NCBI GenBank assembly: GCA_013426785.1
Contig: JACDZI010000002.1
Coordinates: forward strand, 17,690 to 81,689
Direction of reading: 5' to 3'
DNA from: Rhodocyclaceae bacterium
GTDB lineage: Bacteria > Pseudomonadota > Gammaproteobacteria > Burkholderiales > Rhodocyclaceae
DNA: 64,000 bases
Every line of letters begins with the position of its first letter. Within the stretch, counting starts at the first letter, position 1. Below, piece by piece: positions 57,261 through 64,000 of this stretch. A program made the position numbers and the translations under genes. A model generated the notes under the pieces. It was not told where the DNA came from, ran no database searches, and saw nothing but the letters and a program-made list of their open reading frames with translations.

Positions 57261-57593
57261 GAAATCTTCGGCAGGATAATCACCCCGCTACTTTAACCGA
57301 TCATCCGCCAATTCGTCATTCCGCCTGCTTTGCCCTTTTTATTTTGCGCCCTCGCTTAGGCTATTGCTCGCCATAATGGTTATTGTTCAGATAGTGAAGT
57401 GGCATGAATAAAATTGGTAAGGCTCGAGTTTCCCTCCTCCCGACCCTCTTGATTTCATGAACAGATAAGGCTTGCGGCGGTAGTTCGAGGGACATAGAGT
57501 TTCTTCTGCCTACTACTTTTGCCTAGTAATCATCGGAAACTCAATGGCCGCTTTGGAGGCGCTTCTGCCAACGGCCGCTACTGGCCGATAACC
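57261..57593. other. Gap upstream of the methylase cassette
   Basis: About 330 bp with no credible gene. It must contain the promoter of the minus-strand methylase-ParB-nuclease operon, but no clear -35/-10 pair or operator symmetry stands out. A perfect dispersed repeat copy follows at 57594. Confidence 0.4.
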
Positions 57594-57617
57594 GCCGTCC
57601 CGCCAGCGCCGACTTTT
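57594..57617 (-). repeat. Dispersed 24-bp repeat, copy 16 (perfect)
   Basis: Exact copy, T-tract last, intergenic between the methylase cassette and vapBC. It marks the right flank of that cassette. No further copy was found from here to the window end. Confidence 0.95.
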
Positions 57618-57680
57618 TTGAGTGGGGGATAAGGATGAACATGGCAAGTGTTGCTTCGGGACTGGCCCGTTCAACGACCG

Positions 57681-58074
57681 TCAGGCAGCGATAAATCCCG
57701 GCAACTTGGCCGCCTTCCCATCGAAGGTTGCGGTTGCCCGGCATCCAAGCCGTCGGTTTTTGGCACCGATCAGACAGTCGGCAAAATCAGCCGCCGCATC
57801 TTTCCATGTGAACAGCGCTTCCTCGATAGCTGGCTCGTCCTCGAATTGGACATCGGGTGTATCGAGCAAGCCGGAGATGGTTTCAATCATCTGATTCTTC
57901 GACAGACCGTAGCGGCTGCGCAGCACCCATTCGGTTTCCAGGCGCCCACTGACTGATGAAAACGCGACGTCCTGCCGCGACTTCGCGCTTGAGCAGTTTG
58001 CGTGCCTTCTCGAACTGGGCCTCGTCGTCCCTCGCCAGAAACCGGACGAGAACATTGGTATCGACCCCCAGCAT
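57681..58074 (-). pseudogene. vapC: VapC-type PIN-domain toxin, frameshifted
   Basis: Starts at ATG 58074, overlapping the vapB stop (ATGA). The first frame gives MLGVDTNVLVRFLARDD ... RRVFIS with the first PIN aspartate, then frame is lost near 57955. The second frame carries LETEWVLRSRYGLSKNQM, DAAADFADCLIGAKN and TFDGKAAKLPGF, the remaining acidic PIN residues. A one-base indel joins the halves. All four acidic residues survive, so the break is recent or a sequencing error. Confidence 0.85.
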
Positions 58075-58292
58075 CACCGCGACAACTGCTCGACCGGAAC
58101 GGGCTTGCGCCCCGCCTTGTTCAACATACCCGCCAGTGCGGCGATACTCTTGCTCTTCACCCGCATGACCACGGTGGCATCCGGCATCAGCGTGAACGTC
58201 ATCCGGTCCCCGGCCTTCATGGAGAGGCTATCCCTGATTTCCTTGGGAATGGTTGTTTGACCCTTGCTGGTCAGTGTGGCTTCGCTGGACAT
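58074..58292 (-). CDS. vapB: VapB-type antitoxin (AbrB/SpoVT swapped-hairpin)
   Basis: 72 aa. LTSKGQTTIPKEIRDSLSMKAGDRMTF is a classic AbrB-type N-terminal DNA-binding domain; the C-terminal tail (SIAALAGMLNKAGRKPVPVEQL) would neutralise the PIN toxin. It should repress its own operon. Intact, although the overlapping toxin gene is broken. Confidence 0.9.
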   Translation of the reverse strand: MSSEATLTSKGQTTIPKEIRDSLSMKAGDRMTFTLMPDATVVMRVKSKSIAALAGMLNKAGRKPVPVEQLSR

Positions 58293-58395
58293 TTCAATCT
58301 CCCTAAATCCTTACGATCTGGACTTTAGTAAGGCAATGAATTGCTGGCAACATATTCGCGATTTGCTATCCGGGCGACTGCTATTCAGGGCTTTT

Positions 58396-58734
58396 CTAGC
58401 GCGAGAACAGTTTGAGGCCGAGGATGCCGGCGACGATCAGACTGATGCAGACCAGCCGGACCACCTCGCGTGATTCGTCGAACAGGACTATGCCCAGCAG
58501 TGCCGTGCCAACCGCGCCGATGCCGGCCCACACCGCATAGGCGGTACTGACCGGTAGGGTCTTCAACGACCAACCGAGCAACACGACCGACAATGCCATC
58601 GCGGCGAGCGTCCAAGCGGTTGGCCAGAACCGGCTGAATCCCTCGGTGTACTTGAGGCCGATGGCCCAGGCCACTTCGCACAGCCCGGCGACCAGCAAGA
58701 CCGCCCAGGCAGAACCTGCGGAGAGAGGCATCAT
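58396..58734 (-). CDS. SMR-family transporter, Gdx/SugE subtype
   Basis: 112 aa from ATG 58734 (up to 121 aa with an earlier start). Four helices with [27 protein letters not shown]; the essential Glu is in CEVAW and GLKYTEGF is typical of the guanidinium exporters (Gdx, formerly SugE) more than EmrE-like pumps. It is 27 bases from hemL upstream, leaving no room for a guanidine riboswitch. Confidence 0.85.
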   Translation of the reverse strand: MMPLSAGSAWAVLLVAGLCEVAWAIGLKYTEGFSRFWPTAWTLAAMALSVVLLGWSLKTLPVSTAYAVWAGIGAVGTALLGIVLFDESREVVRLVCISLIVAGILGLKLFSR

Positions 58735-58761
58735 GTACGCTGACGCCAGGCGCCGACTCAT

Positions 58762-60039
58762 TTAACTGCCGGAAAAAATCGCGTCAGCCGCCGCCACAGT
58801 CGCCGTGATGTCGGCATCGCTGTGCGCAGCCGAAACGAAACCCGCCTCGAAGGCCGAGGGCGCCAGATACACGCCGGCGTCGAGCATGGCATGGAAGAAA
58901 CGGTTGAAGGCTTCCTTGTCGCAAGCCATCACTTCGGCATAGGAGGTCGGCGGCGTGGCGGCGAAATAGACGCCGAACATGCCACCCACTGACTGCGCGC
59001 TAAAGCTAACGCCGTGCTGCTCCGCTGCGGTGGACAGGCCATCGACAAGGGATTGGGTCTTCGCCGCCAGCGCCTCGTAAAAACCGGGGGTGGCAATCTT
59101 TTTCAAAGTGACGAGTCCGGCGGCGACCGAGAGCGGGTTGCCGGACAACGTGCCGGCCTGGTAAACCGGGCCGAGCGGGGCGATCTTTTCCATGATGTCG
59201 CAGCGGCCACCGAAAGCGCCGAGCGGCATGCCGCCGCCGATCACCTTGCCGAAGGTCGACAGGTCCGGCGTGATGCCATAGAGGCCCTGGGCCGATTGCG
59301 GGCCGACGCGGAAGCCGGTCATAACTTCGTCGAAAATCAGCACGGCACCGTACTGGGTGCACAACTCGCGCATCGCGGCGAGGAATTCTGGTTTGGGTAC
59401 GATCAGGTTCATGTTGCCGGCCACCGCCTCGACGATCACGCAGGCGATCTTGCCGCCATGCTCGGCGAAAGCATCGCGCAGCTGCTGGGCATCGTTGTAG
59501 TTGAGCACCAGCGTGTGCTTGGCCAGGTCGGCCGGCACGCCGGAAGAGGACGGATGGCCGAAGGTGAGCATGCCCGAGCCGGCCTTGACCAGCAGGCTGT
59601 CGGCGTGGCCGTGATAGCAGCCCTCGAACTTGACCAGCATGTCGCGACCGGTGAAACCGCGCGCCAGTCGGATTGCGCTCATCGTTGCCTCCGTACCCGA
59701 GGACACCAGGCGCACCATGTCCATGCTCGGAATGCGCGCGACCAGCAGTTCGGCCAGTTCGATCTCGCCTTCGGTCGGCGCGCCGAAGGACAAGCCCCTG
59801 GCGGCGGCATCCTGCACCGCATGCACGGTGTCGAGATCGGCGTGGCCGAGGATTAGCGGCCCCCACGAACCCACGTAGTCGATGTAGCGCTGGCCGTCGG
59901 CATCCCAGACATACGCCCCCTCGCCGCGCGCGAAAAAGCGCGGTGCGCCGCCCACCGAGCGGAAAGCACGCACGGGAGAATTCACGCCGCCGGGAATGGT
60001 TTTCTGGGCACGGGTAAACAGGTCTTCATTGCGGGTCAT
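58762..60039 (-). CDS. hemL: Glutamate-1-semialdehyde 2,1-aminomutase
   Basis: 425 aa from ATG 60039; upstream codons are thiE in another frame. Class III aminotransferase fold: [43 protein letters not shown] and the PLP lysine in [18 protein letters not shown]. It forms 5-aminolevulinate for haem. Overlaps thiE by 14 bases in the minus-strand run thiD-thiE-hemL. Confidence 0.97.
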   Translation of the reverse strand: MTRNEDLFTRAQKTIPGGVNSPVRAFRSVGGAPRFFARGEGAYVWDADGQRYIDYVGSWGPLILGHADLDTVHAVQDAAARGLSFGAPTEGEIELAELLVARIPSMDMVRLVSSGTEATMSAIRLARGFTGRDMLVKFEGCYHGHADSLLVKAGSGMLTFGHPSSSGVPADLAKHTLVLNYNDAQQLRDAFAEHGGKIACVIVEAVAGNMNLIVPKPEFLAAMRELCTQYGAVLIFDEVMTGFRVGPQSAQGLYGITPDLSTFGKVIGGGMPLGAFGGRCDIMEKIAPLGPVYQAGTLSGNPLSVAAGLVTLKKIATPGFYEALAAKTQSLVDGLSTAAEQHGVSFSAQSVGGMFGVYFAATPPTSYAEVMACDKEAFNRFFHAMLDAGVYLAPSAFEAGFVSAAHSDADITATVAAADAIFSGS

Positions 60040-60694
60040 GAGGGATGTCCTTGAACAGTTTCTGGAATTTTTCGGCCTGCATCTTGATATCCATGGCATC
60101 GAACAGGTCCGAGAGCACCGCCAGCATGTCGGCTCCCGCGTCGAGCACTTGCGGTGCATTCCTGGTCGTGATGCCGCCGATGGCGATGACCGGTACCTGG
60201 AAGCGCCGCTTTGCTGCGGCAAGAATTTCTAGCGAGGCGCGCGCGGCTTGCGGCTTGGACACCGAGGGGAACATGCTGCCGATCGCGATGTAATCGGCGC
60301 CGCCATCCACGGCGATTTCGGCGCGCGCCAGATCGTCATAGCAGGAGACGCCCAGGATGCGTCTTGAACCGAGGGCATCGCGTGCTGTCGCCAGTCCGCC
60401 GCCTGGGATATCCTCGCGGCCGAGGTGGGCACCATCGGCGCCGATCTCGATGGCCAGCCAGATGTCGTCGTTGATGATCAGCTTGGCGCCATGGGCGCGA
60501 CAGATGCGCAGCAGCTCGGCGGCCTGGGCGCGCCGTAGCGGCGCCGGGGCGATCTTGTTGCGGTACTGCACCCATTTCACGCCACCCTTCAGTGCGCTTG
60601 CCACCAGCACCGACAGACGCGGCAGCAGGTTGTCGTCCGGCGTCAGCGCATACACACCTCTCAGCGGGACTGCGGTTTCAGTCGATGCGGACAT
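60026..60694 (-). CDS. thiE: Thiamine-phosphate synthase
   Basis: 222 aa from ATG 60694. TIM barrel with [33 protein letters not shown] and [30 protein letters not shown], the phosphate-binding set of ThiE. It joins the pyrimidine and thiazole halves of thiamine. It overlaps thiD by 17 bases. Confidence 0.96.
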   Translation of the reverse strand: MSASTETAVPLRGVYALTPDDNLLPRLSVLVASALKGGVKWVQYRNKIAPAPLRRAQAAELLRICRAHGAKLIINDDIWLAIEIGADGAHLGREDIPGGGLATARDALGSRRILGVSCYDDLARAEIAVDGGADYIAIGSMFPSVSKPQAARASLEILAAAKRRFQVPVIAIGGITTRNAPQVLDAGADMLAVLSDLFDAMDIKMQAEKFQKLFKDIPHDPQ

Positions 60695-61577
60695 CGGACA
60701 CCTCCAGCGACGGATCGGCAACGTGGCTCGGGCGGGGCAGCAATTCCTGGCTTTGCCACAGGCGATTCGGGATGAACTGGCCCATGCCCGGCCGGAAGCC
60801 GGCGGCCAGGCTATGCCAGGTGTAGTGCTGGCCGGCCCGCACGGCCTCCGGCCGGGGCAGTCCCCAGGCCAGGTAGGCGGCGATGGCCGAGGCGAGCGTG
60901 CAGCCGGAACCATGATAGCTGCCTGGAAGGCGCTCCCACGTATCGCTGCGGATCGGGCCGTGGGAACCGTAGAGGGTGTTGACGACCCGCGCCCCCCGCT
61001 CGTGCGTACCGGTGACCAGGACATGGGTGGCCCCGGCGTTGACGAGGCGACGCGCGCACTCGGACAGGCTGGGCACATCGTCGGTACTGCTCCCCAGTTC
61101 CTGCGCCAGCCGGCGCACCTCAAGGCTGTTGGGCGTCAGCAGATCGGTGAGCGGCAACAGGAGTTCGATCATCGCGGCCACGGCATCCTCGTCGGCGAAG
61201 GCATCTCCTCGGCCCGAGGCCAACACCGGATCGAAGACGACCGGCGTACCCGGATAATCGGAGAGGATCTCGGCCACGGTTGCAATCACCTCGACGCTGC
61301 CGAGCATGCCGAGCTTGAAGGCGGCCACCGGCATGTCTTCGAGCAGGGCACGTGCCTGATCGGCTACCCAGCCACCGTCGAAGGGCAGCAGATCCTCGAC
61401 GCCAGCGGTATCCTGCACGGTCAGGGCGGTCGCTACCGTCAACGGATGGCAGCCCAGCGCCGCCAGTGTCAGCAGGTCGGCTTGCAACCCGGCCCCGCAG
61501 GTCGGATCGGACGCGGCAAAGCTCATGACGACGGGCGGGGTGGCGGCAGTGGGGAAACGGGATGCGGCGATGGCCAT
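60678..61577 (-). CDS. thiD: Hydroxymethylpyrimidine (phosphate) kinase
   Basis: 299 aa from ATG 61577 (TTG 61601 is possible). Ribokinase-like: VMSFAASDPTCGAGLQADL, KLGMLGSVEVI, VVFDPVLASGRGDAF and SYHGSGCTLASAIAAYLA with the catalytic base in GSGC. It supplies HMP-PP to ThiE. First gene of thiD-thiE-hemL and divergent from the pilG-like gene. Confidence 0.95.
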   Translation of the reverse strand: MAIAASRFPTAATPPVVMSFAASDPTCGAGLQADLLTLAALGCHPLTVATALTVQDTAGVEDLLPFDGGWVADQARALLEDMPVAAFKLGMLGSVEVIATVAEILSDYPGTPVVFDPVLASGRGDAFADEDAVAAMIELLLPLTDLLTPNSLEVRRLAQELGSSTDDVPSLSECARRLVNAGATHVLVTGTHERGARVVNTLYGSHGPIRSDTWERLPGSYHGSGCTLASAIAAYLAWGLPRPEAVRAGQHYTWHSLAAGFRPGMGQFIPNRLWQSQELLPRPSHVADPSLEVSDVRID

Positions 61578-61637
61578 AAGATGCTGAAAAGATTGTGACA
61601 AGTTGGCGACAAGAGACCCGCGAAAGCTTGCGGTAAG

Positions 61638-62087
61638 ATGACGGCGATTCTAACCGAAAGCCCCGAAACCACGCCTATCGACGGCGACAAGATGGACGAT
61701 ACCCCAAACCTGACAGGTCTCAAGTTCATGGTGATCGATGACTCGAACACCACCCGCAAAAGTGCCGAACTGCTCCTCGCTAGCGCGGGTTACCGGTTGC
61801 TGCTGGCCGAGGATGGTTTTGCCGCGCTGGCGCAGATCAACGACCATGCGCCGGATGTCATCTTCTGCGATGTATTGATGCCCCGTCTCGATGGCTACCA
61901 GACCTGCACCCTGATCAAGAAGAACCCCCTCTTCGCCGCGACGCCGGTGATCATGTTGTCGTCGAAAGATGGCCTATTCGACCGTGCGCGCGGTCGACTC
62001 GCCGGCTCGGACGAGTACCTGACCAAGCCTTTTACGCGCGAAACGTTGCTCCAGGCAGTTGCCAGCTACTCCTTACGCCCCTCCTGA
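61638..62087 (+). CDS. pilG: PilG-like response regulator
   Basis: 149 aa; ATG 61692 (130 aa) is an equally plausible start. A single receiver domain: LKFMVIDDSNTTRKSAELLL (acidic pair), phosphoacceptor Asp in VIFCDVLMPRLDGY, and the conserved Lys in YLTKPF. There is no output domain. It resembles PilG, which relays Pil-Chp chemosensory signals to type IV pilus motors. The rest of the cluster downstream is damaged. Confidence 0.82.
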   Translation: MTAILTESPETTPIDGDKMDDTPNLTGLKFMVIDDSNTTRKSAELLLASAGYRLLLAEDGFAALAQINDHAPDVIFCDVLMPRLDGYQTCTLIKKNPLFAATPVIMLSSKDGLFDRARGRLAGSDEYLTKPFTRETLLQAVASYSLRPS

Positions 62088-62097
62088 ATTCCGCCCC

Positions 62098-62442
62098 ATG
62101 CCGATCCAGCGCATTCTCATCATCGACGACTCGCCTGTGGAACGCCACCTCCTCACCGGCAAGGGCTATGCGATCTCGATCACCAGCGATGGTGCTCAGG
62201 GCATCGAGGCGGCACGGCGCGAACAGCCCGACCTGATCCTCATGGATGTCGTCATGCCGGACCTGAACGGCTTCCAGGCCACGCGCACGCTCAACCGCGA
62301 CCCGGCAACGCGCCATATCCCAGTGATCCTGTGCACCACCAAAAACGAGGAAACCGACAAGATCTGGGGCATGCGCCAGGGCGCGCAGGACTACGTCACC
62401 AAACCGGTCGACGTCGCCCTGCCGGATCCCGGCCCGCGCTAA
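62098..62442 (+). pseudogene. pilH: PilH-like response regulator with internal deletion and altered C-terminus
   Basis: 114 aa open frame. IQRILIIDDSPVERHLLT and LILMDVVMPDLNGFQATR plus ILCTTKNEETDKIWGMRQGAQDYVTKPVD are PilH. However, four to five residues are missing in helix 1 (HLLT runs straight into GKGYAI), and after TKPVD the frame turns into DVALPDPGPR, losing helix 5. Acidic pocket and Asp remain, but folding is doubtful. Called a likely non-functional gene. Confidence 0.7.
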
Positions 62443-62462
62443 CGCCCCCGGAGAAAAACACC

Positions 62463-62864
62463 ATGGCCCTCAACTTCAAACTTCCCCAGTTTGGCAAACC
62501 GGAGAGCAGTGGCGTGCATCCGGTGGCCATCAAGCACGGTCGCTCGCTCAGCCTCGAACTACAGATACTCGGCACGGGCCAACTGCGTGTCCTCAACCAG
62601 CAAATTGGCAAGGCCACCTGGGTTGCCATGACGGCGGGCGACCCGACCGGACTCACAGAACTCCGGCAGGCCCGCGACCAGTTCAATGCCCCGCTTGAGC
62701 GCCCGCGCACGGTTTGGAATGTCCAGGAACGCAACATCTCCCTGCTGCTGGCCTCCGATCATCGGCAATCCGGCGAGGTCCGTCATGCTGAAGGACAGGT
62801 GCGGGCACTGGCGCGCCATGCCGCCCAACCTGCCGCCGCGCTGGCTGCCAACCCCGATGCGTAA
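62463..62864 (+). pseudogene. pilJ: PilJ remnant (pilus chemoreceptor) with large deletions
   Basis: 133 aa open frame starting ALNFKLPQFGKPE, the usual PilJ N-terminus. RSLSLELQILGTGQLRVLNQQIGKATWVAM then DLTELRQ-like residues belong to the PilJ sensing domain, but the first membrane helix between LELQ and the GTGQLRVL segment is gone. After VQERNISLLLAS the similarity stops. There is no signalling domain. With pilG and pilH upstream and no pilI, this is a collapsed Pil-Chp locus. Confidence 0.65.
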
Positions 62865-64000
62865 CGCACTTTCCCGCACGGGCTGGCTGGTTCTGGCCCT
62901 GTGGACGATTCTCATACTGGCCGCGGTGCCGACCCGCAGCTATATCCCCATCGACGAAACCCGCTACGTGACCGTGGCCTGGAACATGTGGCTGCGCGGC
63001 GACTATCTGGTGCCGTGGCTCAATGGCGAGGCCTACCACCACAAGCCGCCATTGCTGTTCTGGCTGATCAACCTCGGCTGGGCCATTGGCGGGGTCAACG
63101 AAACCTGGCCACGCATCCTGCCGGCGCTGTTTTCCCTCCTTAGCGCCACCCTGACCTGGCGGCTTGCCCGCCTGCTGTGGCCGGCCCGGCGCGATGCCGC
63201 CGAACTGGCGCCGCTGGTGTTGATGAGCATGCTGTTGTGGGCCGTGTTTACGACGGCGACGATGTTCGACATCCTGCTGTCGAGTTTCGCCCTGCTCGGT
63301 TTGTGCGGCTTGATCGAGGCCGGCCAGGCCACCCATCCTGCCGCCGCCCGGCGCGGCTTCCTGCTGCTGGCTCTGGCGATCGGTGGTGGCCTGCTGGCCA
63401 AGGGCCCGGTCATCCTGTTGCACCTGCTGGTCCCCGCCCTCGCTGCCCCGCTGTGGGCGCACGGTTGGGCCAGCCGCTGGCGCGGCTGGTATGGCCGGCT
63501 CGGGCTCGCCTTCCTCGGCGGCGCGGCGATCGTCCTGGCCTGGGCGATCCCGGCCGCCATGGCGGGGGGCGAAACCTACGCCCGGGCGATTTTCTGGGGG
63601 CAGACGGCGAACCGCATGGTCAATGCGTTTGCCCACCAGCGTCCTTTCTACTGGTATCTGCCGCTATTGCCGCTGATGCTGTTCCCGTGGTTCTGGGTGC
63701 CGCAAGTTTGGTACGGACTGCTCCGCCTGGTGCGGCAGCGCGAACCCGGCCTGGGCTTCCTCGTCGCCTGGCTGCTGCCGGTCTTTTTTTTCTTCTGCCT
63801 GATCAGCGGCAAGCAGATGCACTACCTGCTGCCGCTTTTCCCCGGCGTGGCGCTGCTGTTCGCCCGCGCCCTCGCCGAAGGCGCCGGTCGCCGTCTCGGT
63901 GCCGGCCTGTTGCCCGCTCTGCCGCTGTTCGCCGTGGCCAGCGCACTGCTGGCCGGCGTGCGCATACCGGAAATGGCGCAGACCACCCTTACCATCCCCA
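62857..64000 (+). CDS. ArnT/PMT-like membrane glycosyltransferase, 3' end beyond window
   Basis: 381 residues visible, frame open to the window edge. The first periplasmic loop YIPIDETRYVTVAWNMWLRGDYLVPWLNGEAYHHKPPLLFWL carries the DE.R and H.KPP motifs of ArnT-like glycosyltransferases, followed by repeated membrane spans and a GKQMHYLLPLFPG segment. It moves a sugar from undecaprenyl phosphate to lipid A or another acceptor. It overlaps the pilJ remnant by eight bases; its start at ATG 62857 may depend on transcription through the remnant. Confidence 0.88.
   Translation, partial: MRNALSRTGWLVLALWTILILAAVPTRSYIPIDETRYVTVAWNMWLRGDYLVPWLNGEAYHHKPPLLFWLINLGWAIGGVNETWPRILPALFSLLSATLTWRLARLLWPARRDAAELAPLVLMSMLLWAVFTTATMFDILLSSFALLGLCGLIEAGQATHPAAARRGFLLLALAIGGGLLAKGPVILLHLLVPALAAPLWAHGWASRWRGWYGRLGLAFLGGAAIVLAWAIPAAMAGGETYARAIFWGQTANRMVNAFAHQRPFYWYLPLLPLMLFPWFWVPQVWYGLLRLVRQREPGLGFLVAWLLPVFFFFCLISGKQMHYLLPLFPGVALLFARALAEGAGRRLGAGLLPALPLFAVASALLAGVRIPEMAQTTLTIP

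Overview
The window is a GC-rich piece of a Gram-negative bacterial chromosome. Gene content and order point to a betaproteobacterium, probably of the Rhodocyclales type: metX-metW, lipA-lipB-DUF493-class IV aminotransferase-dacA-rlpA-rodA-mrdA-mreDCB, gatCAB, nadD-rsfS-rlmH-maf-rng, and thiD-thiE-hemL. The assignment rests on synteny and protein character only; there is no rRNA or tRNA gene to test it.

Layout. 1-4.5 kb: a lipid-modification cluster (DUF1365, cyclopropane-fatty-acid synthase family, MFS, DUF3833 lipoprotein, SDR, NTF2-like), then a wrecked ScfR-type regulator. 5-7.3 kb: metX/metW and an NlpC/P60 peptidase. 7.4-11.4 kb: a restriction-modification island of BcgI type (nuclease and methylase fused, plus an S subunit), with a frameshifted XRE regulator divergent from it and a possible -1 frameshift signal between the two RM genes. 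11.5-13.9 kb: regulatory PTS (EI, HPr, mannose-type EIIA). 14.1-15.9 kb: TorD-like chaperone, YafY/WYL regulator with a perfect 35-bp palindrome, and a VOC protein. 15.9-26.2 kb: lipoate synthesis and the cell-elongation (mre/rod) cluster, all on the minus strand. 26.3-33.6 kb: gatCAB, pyrE, xth and a YqjD/YqjE envelope set. 33.5-39.9 kb: a succinate-semialdehyde dehydrogenase-like enzyme, an NlpC/P60 lipoprotein, a branched-chain amino acid ABC transporter lacking its ATPases, and a dienelactone hydrolase. 39.9-48.1 kb: rng-maf-rlmH-rsfS-nadD, membrane proteins, a LOG protein and polA. 48.1-53.9 kb: TVP38 protein, GT2 and a split MacAB-like exporter. 54.3-57.3 kb: a compact cassette of adenine methylase, ParB-like protein and QxK-nuclease-like protein, which I cannot match to a named system. 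57.7-64 kb: vapB with broken vapC, Gdx-type SMR, hemL, thiE, thiD, an eroded pilG/pilH/pilJ cluster and an ArnT-like glycosyltransferase.

The strongest unexplained signal is a 24-bp sequence present about 16 times: four A's followed by GTCGGCGCTGGCRGGACGGC. It occurs in both orientations, roughly every 4 kb. Seven copies are intergenic and nine lie inside genes, read in different frames and always in linkers, loops or C-terminal tails. Several fill the whole gap between convergent genes. This is how DNA uptake sequences behave in Neisseriaceae and Pasteurellaceae, but the sequence is not one I know. The two defence-type cassettes contain no copy and are each bracketed by copies.
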